Notes: generated by a model from the sequence alone, not told the origin. Shown: positions 24,936 to 35,402, counted from the first letter of the stretch. The stretch: 64,000 nt of DNA from Streptomyces sp. NRRL F-2580 (GCF_000720115.1 NZ_JOIR01000028.1:1-64000), one strand, 5' to 3'. Numbers and translations are program-made.

Positions 24936-26378
24936 ATGGACTGGTTCACAGCGCCCGGATACTGGCTCGCCCGGCTGGTCTTCCAGCGGGCCTTGGCCGG
25001 GATCTACCTGCTCGCCTTCGTCGGGGCCGCCCTGCAGTTCCGGGCCCTGATCGGGGCGCACGGCATGCTGCCCGTGCCGCACTACGTGCGGTACGTGCCC
25101 TTCCGGCACGCCCCGAGCCTGTTCCAACTGCACTACTCGGACCGCTTCTTCGCCGGCTGCGCCTGGACCGGCGCGGCGCTCGCCGCGGCGCTGGCCGCCG
25201 GGGCCGGGGACGAGGTTCCGCTGGGCGCCGCCATGGCGATGTGGGCCCTGCTGTGGCTGCTCTACCTCTCCGTCGTGAACGTGGGGCAGACCTGGTACTC
25301 CTTCGGCTGGGAGTCGCTGCTGCTGGAGGTGGGCTTCCTCGCCGTGTTCCTCGGCAACGCCCGGGCCGGGCCGCCGGTGCTGGTGCTGTGGCTGCTGCGC
25401 TGGGTGCTCTTCCGCGTGGAGTTCGGGGCCGGGCTGATCAAGATGCGCGGGGACGCCTGCTGGCGCAAACTGACCTGCCTCTACTACCACCACGAGACGC
25501 AGCCGATGGCCGGGCCGCTGAGCTGGTTCTTCCACCATCTGCCGAAGCCGCTGCACCGGGTGGAGTGCGCGGCCAACCACGTGACCCAACTGGTCGTCCC
25601 GGTGCTGCTGTTCACCCCGCAGCCGGTGGCCTCGTACGCCGCCGGGATCATCGTCGCGACGCAGCTGTGGCTGGTGCTGTCCGGCAACTTCGCCTGGCTG
25701 AACTGGCTGACGATCACGCTGGCCCTTTCGGCCGTGGACTTCACCGGGCTCGCGGGCGCTCCGCCCGCCGCCGCCTCGCAGGGGGCTCCCGTGTGGTTCG
25801 TGGTCCTGGTCTGCGCGGTGACCGCACTCGTGCTGTTCCTCAGCCGTCGCCCGGTGCTCAACATGATCTCGCGCCGGCAGGTGATGAACCGCTCCTTCGA
25901 CGCACTGCACCTGGTCAACACCTACGGGGCCTTCGGCTCGGTCGGCCGGGTCCGCATGGAGGTGGTGGTGGAGGGCACCGCGGACCGGGTGCCGCACGAG
26001 GACGGCGGCGCCTGGCGGGAGTACGGCTTCCGGGGCAAGCCGACCGAACTGCGCAGGATTCCGCGCCAGTTCGCCCCGTACCACCTGCGGCTGGACTGGC
26101 TGATGTGGTTCGCGGCGATCTCCCCGGGCTACGCGCGGGACTGGTTCGGGCCGTTCGTGGAGCGGCTGCTGGCGGGCGATCGGGACACGCTGCGGCTGCT
26201 GCGCCACAACCCGTTCCCGGACGCGCCGCCCGTCTACATCCGGGCGCTGCTCTACCGCTACCGGTTCACCACCTGGCAGGAGCTGCGCGAGACGGGGGCC
26301 TGGTGGCACCGCACGCTCGTGCGCGAGTACCTCCCGCCGACCCGCCTCGCGGACCCCTGGCTGTCAGAGCCCGAGTAG
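24936..26378 (+). CDS. Lipase maturation factor (LMF1-like) family membrane protein
   Basis: A 480-residue polytopic membrane protein. Hallmarks of the LMF family are QTWYSFGWESLLLEVGFLA, RVEFGAGLIKMRGDACWRKLTCL, YYHHETQPMAGPLSWFFHHLPKP and the soluble C-terminal RLDWLMWFAAISP. In animals LMF1 helps lipases fold in the ER; bacterial members have no proven role. The N-terminal half holds about eight helices and the C-terminal 150 residues are probably cytosolic or periplasmic. The ATG at 24936 has GGAGG very close. Its stop overlaps the end of the convergent epimerase gene by 15 bp. Confidence 0.88.
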   Translation: MDWFTAPGYWLARLVFQRALAGIYLLAFVGAALQFRALIGAHGMLPVPHYVRYVPFRHAPSLFQLHYSDRFFAGCAWTGAALAAALAAGAGDEVPLGAAMAMWALLWLLYLSVVNVGQTWYSFGWESLLLEVGFLAVFLGNARAGPPVLVLWLLRWVLFRVEFGAGLIKMRGDACWRKLTCLYYHHETQPMAGPLSWFFHHLPKPLHRVECAANHVTQLVVPVLLFTPQPVASYAAGIIVATQLWLVLSGNFAWLNWLTITLALSAVDFTGLAGAPPAAASQGAPVWFVVLVCAVTALVLFLSRRPVLNMISRRQVMNRSFDALHLVNTYGAFGSVGRVRMEVVVEGTADRVPHEDGGAWREYGFRGKPTELRRIPRQFAPYHLRLDWLMWFAAISPGYARDWFGPFVERLLAGDRDTLRLLRHNPFPDAPPVYIRALLYRYRFTTWQELRETGAWWHRTLVREYLPPTRLADPWLSEPE

Positions 26379-27347
26379 CGCGGCCTCCCGCTCGGGAGAG
26401 ATGCCGAGGACCGGCCGGTCCGGCCGCTGCGGGGTGACTTGGCCGAGCGTCCGCAGCCAGGCCCAGGTGTCGGCGACGGTCTCCTCGACCGGGCGGCACT
26501 GCAGTCCGGCCGCCAGCGCCTTGCCGACGTCCGCGCCGAACACGTGCGCGCGCGAGGGCCCCTCGGGGATCCAGACGGGCAGCTCGGTCCACGGCTCGAC
26601 GCCGGCCTCCAGGAGCCGGGCCGGGTCGGTCCAGCGCAGCTCGGCGCCGCCGCCGGTGACGGCGGCGCAGGCGTCGAGGAGACCGCCCATGGTGGCGTGC
26701 CCGGGCGGGGAGACCAGGTCGTACGCGCCGCCGCGGCCCGCCGCGGCGGCGTCCAGGATCCAGCGCGCGAGGTCACGCACGTCGACGTACTGGACCGGGA
26801 GTTCGCGGGGGCCGGGAGCGAGCACCGGGCCGCCGCGGGCGGTGCGGTTGAGCCACCACGGCAGTCGGCCGATGTTCTCGTACGGGCCGAGGACGAGTCC
26901 GGCGCGCACCAGCAGGGCGCGGTCGCCGAAGGCGTCCAGGGCGGCGAGTTCACCGCCGCGCTTGTCCTCGGCGTAGGCGGTCGGACCGGCGTCCGGCGAG
27001 CCCTCGACGAGCGGGCCGTCCTCGCCCTGCCCGGCGGGGGCAGGGTAGGCGTACACGGAGCGGCTGGAGACGTACGCGTACCCGCCGGCCCGCTCCCGCA
27101 GCAGGCGCGCGCTGTCGCGCACCGCGGTGGGGGCGCCGCTCCAGGTGTCGACGACGAGGTCCCACTCCCCCGCGGCGAGGGCGGCCAGGCCGCCGGGGGC
27201 GGTGCGGTCCCCGTGCAGGGCCGCGGCGCCCGGCGGGGGCGCGTGGTGTCCGCGGTGGAAGACGGTCACCTGCCAGCCCCGGTCGAGGGCGTCCTCGGTG
27301 ACCGCGCGTCCGACGAATTCGGTACCACCCAGCATCAGCAGCTTCAT
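26364..27347 (-). CDS. NAD-dependent epimerase/reductase (extended SDR)
   Basis: A 327-residue extended short-chain dehydrogenase-like protein. The Rossmann motif is GGTEFVGRAVTEDAL at the N-terminus, followed by VFHRGHH, which suggests NADP or NAD binding. The catalytic region shows VSSRSVYAYP (Ser/Tyr) and a later TAYAEDKRGGE that provides the YxxxK pattern (YAEDK). A substrate-domain tail continues to PVLGISPEREAALLGL. The ATG at 27347 is the natural start. It is convergent with the LMF-like gene and may belong functionally to that cluster, because similar epimerases accompany such genes. The sugar or other substrate is unknown. Confidence 0.85.
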   Translation of the reverse strand: MKLLMLGGTEFVGRAVTEDALDRGWQVTVFHRGHHAPPPGAAALHGDRTAPGGLAALAAGEWDLVVDTWSGAPTAVRDSARLLRERAGGYAYVSSRSVYAYPAPAGQGEDGPLVEGSPDAGPTAYAEDKRGGELAALDAFGDRALLVRAGLVLGPYENIGRLPWWLNRTARGGPVLAPGPRELPVQYVDVRDLARWILDAAAAGRGGAYDLVSPPGHATMGGLLDACAAVTGGGAELRWTDPARLLEAGVEPWTELPVWIPEGPSRAHVFGADVGKALAAGLQCRPVEETVADTWAWLRTLGQVTPQRPDRPVLGISPEREAALLGL

Positions 27348-27526
27348 GCCGGCCAGCCTGCCCGGGGCGGGCGGGGCGGGGGAAGCGGTGATCGCCCTCG
27401 GCGATGACGCTCAGGGCGTAGCCGGTCGGGGAACCCGGCCGGACCGGGCTCGGACCTGCCGCGGCGGGCAGGGCAGCGCCCCCGGTGCGCGTGGGCACGA
27501 GGGGGCGCTTGGCACCGCTCTAGCGG

Positions 27527-27700
27527 CTAGTCGATACCCGGCAGGATGTGTGCTTCCGCCAGGTCGTCCTCGTAGCCGGCCAGTCGGATCGGGGCGGATC
27601 GGGCCCAGACCTCAAGGCTGCCGAGTTCGTCGGTACGGGGCTTCGCCCGCGTCACCGTCCGCTCCATGACCGTCGGTTCGGGCTTGGTCTTGTCAGTCAC
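27527..27700 (-). CDS. 57-residue acidic-tailed peptide, unknown (possible peptide-product precursor)
   Basis: A small gene with one of the best ribosome sites in the window: AAAGGAG six bases before GTG 27700. The peptide starts TDKTKPEPTVMERTVTRAKPR, continues DELGSLEVWARSAPIRLAGY and ends EDDLAEAHILPGID. There is no signal peptide, no cysteine, and no membrane segment. The layout (charged leader, Trp/Arg/Tyr middle, acidic end) would suit a modified-peptide precursor, but I do not recognise a family and no modifying enzyme is adjacent. It is divergent from an HD-domain gene across a 281-bp gap. A small regulatory or binding protein is equally possible. Confidence 0.6.
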   Translation of the reverse strand: MTDKTKPEPTVMERTVTRAKPRTDELGSLEVWARSAPIRLAGYEDDLAEAHILPGID

Positions 27701-27981
27701 CGCGCACTCCTTTGTGTCGCGCAACCCGGCAAGCGGACCGCGAGCCGGGCAAGGGATAAAGGGTTTCCGGACGCGGTGGCGCCTTAGTGGAGCGCGGCCC
27801 GGGTGGGGGCCGTCTTGATGCCCCAGAGTACACATATGAGCGGACCTCCGCTCGATCGGAAGGCAAAATCCGCTGCGCCCTCTTACTTTCGCTCCTTGTT
27901 CAGCAAGTCGTCGGGCTGCGGGCACGTGGCGGATGATCTGCTCGACGCCGGACGAGCAGGGTGTGACGGAGGGGGTCGGCG

Positions 27982-28572
27982 GTGGCGGAGTCCGGGGTGC
28001 CCGAAGCTCAAGTGCCGTACGTCACAAGCGTCTTGGAACTGATGCAGCTCCTGCGCGGCAGCCCTGACGACCGGGGTCTGCGGACCGCGGCCCTGCTGCG
28101 CCGCTCGCACCCCTTCGACAAGGAACTGCAGCTCGCGGGCCTGCTCCACGACATCGGGCGGCTGCTCCGTCTGAGTGACGGGACGGTTACCGTCGGGGTG
28201 GCGGCGGAGGCGATCCGCCCTCTACTGGGCCGGCGGGTGGCCCGGCTCGTACGGCTGTCGGGCGGCCTCGGCGGCGACGGCGCGGCCGGCTCGCGCCAGG
28301 ACACCGCCTCAGCCTCGGGCCCGGGCGCAGGCTCCGGCTCCGGCTCCAGCTCCGGCTCCGGCTTCGGCCCGGACGCCGAGGCGGTGTCCGCCCTGCGCCA
28401 CGCCCGGGACTCGGCCGCCGCCGCGGACCTGGACGCGGGCGTGCTGGAGGACTGGCGGCCGCTGCTGGACCTGGTCGCGGCCGGGGCCTGCCGGGTCGGG
28501 CCCTCCCGGAACGCGACCGACCCCCTCGGCGCGCCGAGGGGGTCGAGAAGGTCCGTCAGGGGCCTCCCCTAG
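27982..28572 (+). CDS. HD-domain protein
   Basis: A 196-residue protein with an HD phosphohydrolase-like core: LRTAALLRRSHPFDKELQLAGLLHDIGRLL, where LLHDIGR carries the His-Asp pair; the family includes the oxygenase-like PhnZ/inositol oxygenase branch as well as phosphohydrolases. The remaining metal ligands cannot be placed with confidence. A Gly/Ser-rich insert (residues about 105-130) follows. The GTG at 27982 has GGAGGGGG upstream. The last 18 residues are encoded by a perfect hairpin, so the real protein may be effectively shorter in homologues. It is divergent from the 57-residue peptide gene. Confidence 0.75.
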   Translation: MAESGVPEAQVPYVTSVLELMQLLRGSPDDRGLRTAALLRRSHPFDKELQLAGLLHDIGRLLRLSDGTVTVGVAAEAIRPLLGRRVARLVRLSGGLGGDGAAGSRQDTASASGPGAGSGSGSSSGSGFGPDAEAVSALRHARDSAAAADLDAGVLEDWRPLLDLVAAGACRVGPSRNATDPLGAPRGSRRSVRGLP

Positions 28573-28583
28573 GAGGGGGAGGC
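28518..28583. terminator. Two consecutive hairpins between convergent genes
   Basis: The first is a 28-bp perfect palindrome, arms CGACCCCCTCGGCG (28518-28531) and CGCCGAGGGGGTCG (28532-28545), lying inside the HD gene. The second is GCCTCCCC (28562-28569) paired with GGGGAGGC (28576-28583), spanning its TAG stop. Together they should stop transcription from both sides. Confidence 0.75.
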
Positions 28584-28590
28584 TCCGGGG

Positions 28591-30078
28591 TCACCAGTTC
28601 GCCGGGGCGTAGTCCTTCAGGAAGACGCCGAACAGGTCCTCGCCGAGCTCGCCGCGGACGATCGGGTCGTAGACCCGGGCCGCGCCGTCGACCAGGTCGA
28701 GCGGGGCGTGGAAGCCCTCCTCGGCGAGGCGCAGCTTGTCGAAGTGCGGGCGCTCGTCGGTGATCCAGCCGGTGTCGACCGAGGTCATCAGGATGCGGTC
28801 GCTCTGGAACATCTCCTGGCCGCTGGTCCGCGTCACCATGTTCATCGCGGCCTTGGCGGCGTTGGTGTTCGGGTGGCCCGCGCCCTTGTAGCCGCGGCTG
28901 AAGACGCCCTCCATCGCCGAGACGTTGACGACGTACGCCCGCCCGCTGGACGCCTTCCGGGCGGCCTCCGCCATGGCCGGGCGAAGGGCGCTGATCAGGA
29001 TGAACGGCGACGTGTAGTTGCACAGCTGGGTTTCCAGCAGCTCGACCGGGGAGATCTGGTCGATGGTCTGCACCCAGGTGTTGCTCTCGACGACGTCGGG
29101 CAGCAGGCCGCCCGCGTCGATGGCGGTGCCGGCGAGGTGCCGCTCCAGGCTGGCGTTGCCCGCGACCAGGGCGAGGTCGGCGACCTTCTGCGCCTCGAGC
29201 CCGCTCACCCCGACGGGCAGCGCCGCCAGGCCGTCGACCGCGCCGGAGTTGAAGGCGCCGATGACCTGGTGGGCGGGAAGCTCACCGGCGGGCAGCGGGG
29301 CGGCCTCGCCCTCGACCAGCGCCGCGTAAGCGCTGGGCAGGCGACGCACGGTCTGCGTCGCGTTGTTGATCAGGATGTCGAGCGGACCGGCGCCGGCCAC
29401 CTGGTCGGCGAGGGCCACGGCCTGGGCGGGGTCGCGCAGGTCGATGCCGACGACCTCCAGGCGGTGCATCCACTCCGCCGAGTCCTCCATCGCCTTGAAG
29501 CGGCGGATGGCGTCCTTGGGGAAGCGGGTGGTGATCGTGGTGTGGGCGCCGTCGCGCAGCAGCCGCAGCGCGATGTACATGCCGATCTTCGCCCGGCCGC
29601 CGGTGAGCAGCGCGCGCTTGCCGGTGAGGTCGGTGCGGGCCTCGCGCCTGGCCCGGTTCCGGGCGGCGCACTCGGGGCAGAGCTGGTGGTAGAAGTAGTC
29701 GACCTCGACGTAGCGCGTCTTGCACACGTAGCAGGAGCGCGGGCGCTGGAGTATCCCGGCGATCCGGCCGGCCTCCGTGACCGAGGAGGGCAGGATGCCC
29801 TCGGTCTCGTCGTCGATGCGCTCGGCGGAGCCGGTTGCGGTGGCCTCGGTGACGGCCCTGTCGTTGGCGGTCTTGGCGGCGCGGCGCTCCTGACGGCGGC
29901 GCTGCTTGACCGTGCGGTAGACACCGGCGGTGGCGCGGCGGACGGCGATGGCGTCGGGGTGGTCTACGTCGATCTTGTCCAGCTCTTCGAGCACGCTGAG
30001 GCAGAGCGCCAGCCGCTCGGGGTCAATGCCCGGCCCGTAGTCCTGCCCCTGCTGCCGGCTGTCTTCGGTCACCGTCAT
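28591..30078 (-). CDS. SDR-fold protein with N-terminal zinc ribbon, catalytic Tyr absent
   Basis: A 495-residue protein in three parts: a charged helical N-terminus (to about 110); a zinc-ribbon-like pair, CYVCKTRYVEVDYFYHQLC then PEC, near residues 118-142; and a short-chain dehydrogenase Rossmann domain with LLTGGRAKIGMYIALRLL and a NNATQT motif. The usual SDR serine is present (VNVSAMEG), but the YxxxK position reads TNAAK, with Thr in place of the catalytic Tyr. The protein is also about twice the length of a classical SDR. It may have an altered reaction or only bind NAD(P) and a partner. The ATG at 30078 has only a weak ribosome site. It is convergent with the HD gene. Confidence 0.85.
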   Translation of the reverse strand: MTVTEDSRQQGQDYGPGIDPERLALCLSVLEELDKIDVDHPDAIAVRRATAGVYRTVKQRRRQERRAAKTANDRAVTEATATGSAERIDDETEGILPSSVTEAGRIAGILQRPRSCYVCKTRYVEVDYFYHQLCPECAARNRARREARTDLTGKRALLTGGRAKIGMYIALRLLRDGAHTTITTRFPKDAIRRFKAMEDSAEWMHRLEVVGIDLRDPAQAVALADQVAGAGPLDILINNATQTVRRLPSAYAALVEGEAAPLPAGELPAHQVIGAFNSGAVDGLAALPVGVSGLEAQKVADLALVAGNASLERHLAGTAIDAGGLLPDVVESNTWVQTIDQISPVELLETQLCNYTSPFILISALRPAMAEAARKASSGRAYVVNVSAMEGVFSRGYKGAGHPNTNAAKAAMNMVTRTSGQEMFQSDRILMTSVDTGWITDERPHFDKLRLAEEGFHAPLDLVDGAARVYDPIVRGELGEDLFGVFLKDYAPANW

Positions 30079-30286
30079 GGCCGCTGCGTTCCTTGATCAC
30101 TCGTCCGCATCCGCCTGCTGCGGAAGTCCTCAAAAGGGGAACTGTACGGATCCCACGCACCCGGAGCCAAACCCGATCCCGGAATCCTCACGGACCGCGA
30201 GCAGGTCGTCACCGTAGGGGGTTGCCGCGGTGACCCGCGGGCGCCGTAGGGGTCGTCTTCCCGCCGTGGCGAGGGCCACGCTGGCG

Positions 30287-30310
30287 TACTCCCGTACTAC
30301 GTCGGGAGTA
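30287..30310. promoter_or_regulatory. Inverted repeat TACTCCCG-N8-CGGGAGTA
   Basis: A perfect 8-bp inverted repeat (30287-30294 with 30303-30310); the eight bases between are TACTACGT and again start with TACT. It lies 61 bp before the DMT transporter start, within a 292-bp divergent intergenic region that otherwise holds no visible gene. The size and spacing fit a dimeric regulator site; the protein is unknown. Confidence 0.5.
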
Positions 30311-30370
30311 TGACCGGTGACCACCTGTGGGCGGAGGAATAGCGCAGATGGGTCGGGCATTGTGGACCTT

Positions 30371-32571
<2,201 letters not shown>

Positions 32572-32703
32572 GGGGCGCAACGGGGCGGTCGGCACCGGTA
32601 CTTGACGGTGTGTTGCCCGTCAGGTGATCCACGGGCGGCCGCGTGGCGGTAGCGTCGGCGGTCCCGCACACGGAAGCACACCGAAGCACGCAGGAGCGCA
32701 ACG

Positions 32704-34149
32704 ATGAGCACCAGCACAGCCCAGATCGGCGTCACCGGGCTCGCCGTCATGGGCAGCAACCTCGCCAGGAACTTCGCCCGCAACGGATTCACGGTGGCCG
32801 TACACAACCGGACCGCCGCCAAGACCACGGCCCTGGTGGAGGAATTCGGGCACGAGGGCGCCTTCGTGGCCGCCGGGTCGGCGAAGGAGTTCGTCGACGC
32901 GCTGGAGCGTCCCCGCCGCATCGTGATCATGGTGAAGGCCGGGGAGCCGACCGACGCCGTGATCCACGAGTTCGCCCCGCTCCTGGAGGAGGGCGACGTC
33001 ATCATCGACGGCGGCAACGCCCACTTCGAGGACACCCGGCGCCGCGAGAGGGAACTGCGCGAGCAGGGCATCCACTTCGTGGGCGTGGGCATCTCCGGCG
33101 GCGAGGAGGGCGCGCTCCTCGGCCCGAGCATCATGCCCGGCGGCTCGGAGGAGTCGTGGGCGTCACTCGGCCCGCTGCTGGAGAAGATCTCCGCGAAGGC
33201 CGAAGACGGTACGCCGTGCACCTCGCACGTGGGGCCCGACGGCGCCGGACACTTCGTCAAGATGGTGCACAACGGCATCGAGTACGCCGACATGCAGCTG
33301 ATCGCCGAGGCCTACCACCTGCTGCGCGAGGTCGCGGGCTACTCCCCCGCGCAGATCGCGGAGACCTTCCGGGGCTGGAACCGGGGACGCCTGGACTCGT
33401 ACCTGATCGAGATCACGGCGGAGGTGCTCGCGCACACGGACGCCGCGACCGGCCGCCCGTTCGTCGACGTCGTGGCCGACGCGGCCGAGCAGAAGGGCAC
33501 CGGCCGCTGGACCGTGCAGATCGCCCTGGACCTGGGGGTGCCGGTGTCGGGGATCGCCGAGGCGGTCTTCGCCCGGGCCGTCTCCGGCCACGCGGACCTG
33601 CGGACGGCCGCCCGCGGGCTGGCGGGCCCGACCGCCGCCGCGCTCGCGCCGGAGGCGGCGGAGGCCTTCGCCGCGCAGGTGGAGCAGGCGCTGTACGCGT
33701 CGAAGATCGTCTCGTACACCCAGGGCTTCCACCAGATCCGCGCGGGCAGCGAGGAGTACGGCTGGGGCGTGGACCTGGGCGCGATGGCCTCGCTGTGGCG
33801 CGGCGGCTGCATCATCCGGGCCGCGTTCCTCGACCGGATCCGGGCGGCGTACGACGCCCGCCCGGACCTTCCGAGCCTGCTGGCCGACCCGGGCTTCGCG
33901 GACGAGATCGGCGCGGCGCAGCAGGACTGGCGCGCGGTGATCACGGCCGCCGTGGGCCAGGGCATCCCGGTCCCGGCGTTCGCGGCCTCCCTCGCGTACT
34001 ACGACGCCCTGCGCGCCGAGCGGCTGCCGGCGGCCCTCACCCAGGGGCAGCGGGACTTCTTCGGCGCGCACACCTACCGGCGGACCGACCGCGAGGGCTC
34101 GTTCCACACCCTCTGGAGCGGCGTCCGCTCGGAGGTCCGCACGGACTGA
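32704..34149 (+). CDS. gnd: 6-phosphogluconate dehydrogenase, decarboxylating
   Basis: A 481-residue enzyme of the oxidative pentose phosphate pathway that converts 6-phosphogluconate and NADP to ribulose 5-phosphate, CO2 and NADPH. Visible features: the Rossmann site GVTGLAVMGSNLARNFARNGF with HNRT after it (NADP preference), IIDGGNAHFEDT, the family signature GISGGEEGALLGPSIMPGG, and KMVHNGIEYADMQLIAEAY with the catalytic lysine. The length matches the long, homodimeric class. The ATG at 32704 has a GCAGGAG-type ribosome site. It could use 6-phosphogluconate from the gluconokinase fusion at 48.8 kb as well as from glucose 6-phosphate. Confidence 0.96.
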   Translation: MSTSTAQIGVTGLAVMGSNLARNFARNGFTVAVHNRTAAKTTALVEEFGHEGAFVAAGSAKEFVDALERPRRIVIMVKAGEPTDAVIHEFAPLLEEGDVIIDGGNAHFEDTRRRERELREQGIHFVGVGISGGEEGALLGPSIMPGGSEESWASLGPLLEKISAKAEDGTPCTSHVGPDGAGHFVKMVHNGIEYADMQLIAEAYHLLREVAGYSPAQIAETFRGWNRGRLDSYLIEITAEVLAHTDAATGRPFVDVVADAAEQKGTGRWTVQIALDLGVPVSGIAEAVFARAVSGHADLRTAARGLAGPTAAALAPEAAEAFAAQVEQALYASKIVSYTQGFHQIRAGSEEYGWGVDLGAMASLWRGGCIIRAAFLDRIRAAYDARPDLPSLLADPGFADEIGAAQQDWRAVITAAVGQGIPVPAFAASLAYYDALRAERLPAALTQGQRDFFGAHTYRRTDREGSFHTLWSGVRSEVRTD

Positions 34150-34175
34150 CGCCCTGCACCAGGCCCGGACAGGGC

Positions 34176-34355
34176 CTAGCTGAGGGGCCCGGGCTGGGGG
34201 ATCGGCGCGGGTCCCGGAGGCGGGGGGACCGGGTCCGGCTCGGGTACCGGTCCGGGCACCGGCGGCACGGGCCGCGGCATGGGCTCGGGGTCGGGGTCGG
34301 GGAACGGCCCGGGCCCCGGGACCGGCGGCTGCGTCTGCTCTAGGTTTCGTCCCAT
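34176..34355 (-). CDS. 59-residue proline-rich small protein
   Basis: A short frame that begins MGRNLEQTQPPVPGPGPFPD and consists almost entirely of Pro alternating with Gly, Asp, Glu and Val, ending PIPQPGPLS before TAG. Proline in nearly every second position, with an intact ATG and a stop at the hairpin after gnd, suggests a real gene, but the ribosome site is weak and GC-rich DNA readily gives such frames. No function can be assigned. It is convergent with gnd, and a small hairpin (AGGCCC at 34161-34166 with GGGCCT at 34172-34177) lies at the junction. Confidence 0.45.
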   Translation of the reverse strand: MGRNLEQTQPPVPGPGPFPDPDPEPMPRPVPPVPGPVPEPDPVPPPPGPAPIPQPGPLS

Positions 34356-34392
34356 GTTGTTCAGTTTCCCGCGATCGCGGCGGGTACGCCCG

Positions 34393-35031
34393 CTACGGCG
34401 CCGCCGTACGCAGCGCCAGACCGGCGGCCAGGCCCGGGGCCGGGCTGGACAGCACCGGGACCGGGTTCGTGGTCAGGCCGGCGGCCCCGGCCATCGAGGC
34501 CTGGGCGAGCACGATGACGTCCGCGCCGGTGACGGCGTCGGCGGCCGCGGCCACGCGGGCCAGGTACCCCGCCGTGTCCCCCGCCTCGAAGCGCTCCCAG
34601 GCCCCGGCGACCAGGTGCGTACGGACGGACACGCGCCGCTCGCCCGCCTCGTCGGCCAGCAGCCCGGCCGTCGGGGCGAGCGTGGACTCCAGGGCGGCCA
34701 GTACGGCGATCCGCGCGCCCGTGCGCACCGCCGCGGCCGCCATCGGCCGGTCCACGCGCAGCACGGGGGCACCGAGCTGCGGAGCCAGCGACTCCGCGGT
34801 CGCGCCGATGGTCGAGCAGGTGACGAGCACGGGCGCGGGCCCCGCGGCGGCCAGCAGGGCCAGGAGGGCCGGAGCCACCGCCCCGGGCCCTTCGGCGCGG
34901 GCCCGTTCCAGCAGCTCCGGCGCCACCAGGTGCCGCAGCACGGCCCCCGGGTGGCGCCGGTCGCGCAGCGCGTCGAAGACCGGGACGTGCACGGGCGAGG
35001 TGTGCAGCAGGACCAGGCCCGGGCCCGTCAC
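34393..35031 (-). CDS. Aspartate/glutamate racemase-like protein
   Basis: A 212-residue protein of the Asp/Glu racemase superfamily. The first catalytic cysteine is in VLVTCSTIGATAESLAPQLG. The second half has VIVLAQASMAGAAG, where racemases normally have a second cysteine; here Ala/Ser is found, so true racemisation is doubtful and a related lyase, isomerase or hydantoin-racemase-like role is possible. The GTG at 35031 overlaps the TGA of the upstream GNAT gene (GTGA), so translation is coupled. It is the last gene of a likely panD-GNAT-racemase operon. Confidence 0.75.
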   Translation of the reverse strand: MTGPGLVLLHTSPVHVPVFDALRDRRHPGAVLRHLVAPELLERARAEGPGAVAPALLALLAAAGPAPVLVTCSTIGATAESLAPQLGAPVLRVDRPMAAAAVRTGARIAVLAALESTLAPTAGLLADEAGERRVSVRTHLVAGAWERFEAGDTAGYLARVAAAADAVTGADVIVLAQASMAGAAGLTTNPVPVLSSPAPGLAAGLALRTAAP

Positions 35032-35387
35032 CAGAGGTCGGAGTCGGCGTCGAGCTGCGCCTTGGCCGCCGCCACGACCTCGGCGGCCGGCTCGGGCGCC
35101 TGGTCGGGGTGCTTGGCGGCCCAGCTCGCCGCGTACGGGCAGAGCGGCACCACGGGCACGCCCTCGGCGGCGGCCATCCCGTAGAAGGTCCGCACCAGCC
35201 CCCCGGCGATGCCCCGGCCCTCGTGGGCGGGCTCGACGACGGTGTGCACCGCCACCAGGGCGTGAGGCGCCTCCGCGAGCACGAAGTAGGCGATGTATCC
35301 GACCACCGCCCCGTCCTCCACGGCGAGCAGCCGCCCGGCCTCGCGCTCGTCCTGGAACTCGATCGGTGTGCTCTGGCTCTGCGGCAT
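35028..35387 (-). CDS. Small GNAT-type N-acetyltransferase
   Basis: A 119-residue single-domain protein of the short YjdJ-like GNAT group. The acetyl-CoA binding pattern is VVEPAHEGRGIAGGLVRTFY (the R/Q-x-x-G-x-G/A loop), preceded by the strand ALVAVHTVVEP and followed by VPLCPYAASWAAKHPD, all standard for this group. The substrate is unknown; similar proteins may acetylate small acids or CoA-linked compounds. The start at 35387 is 15 bp after the panD stop, and the stop overlaps the racemase-like gene. The position behind panD does not by itself indicate a role in pantothenate synthesis. Confidence 0.85.
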   Translation of the reverse strand: MPQSQSTPIEFQDEREAGRLLAVEDGAVVGYIAYFVLAEAPHALVAVHTVVEPAHEGRGIAGGLVRTFYGMAAAEGVPVVPLCPYAASWAAKHPDQAPEPAAEVVAAAKAQLDADSDLW

Positions 35388-35402
35388 GGTCCCCGACCCC
35401 CG

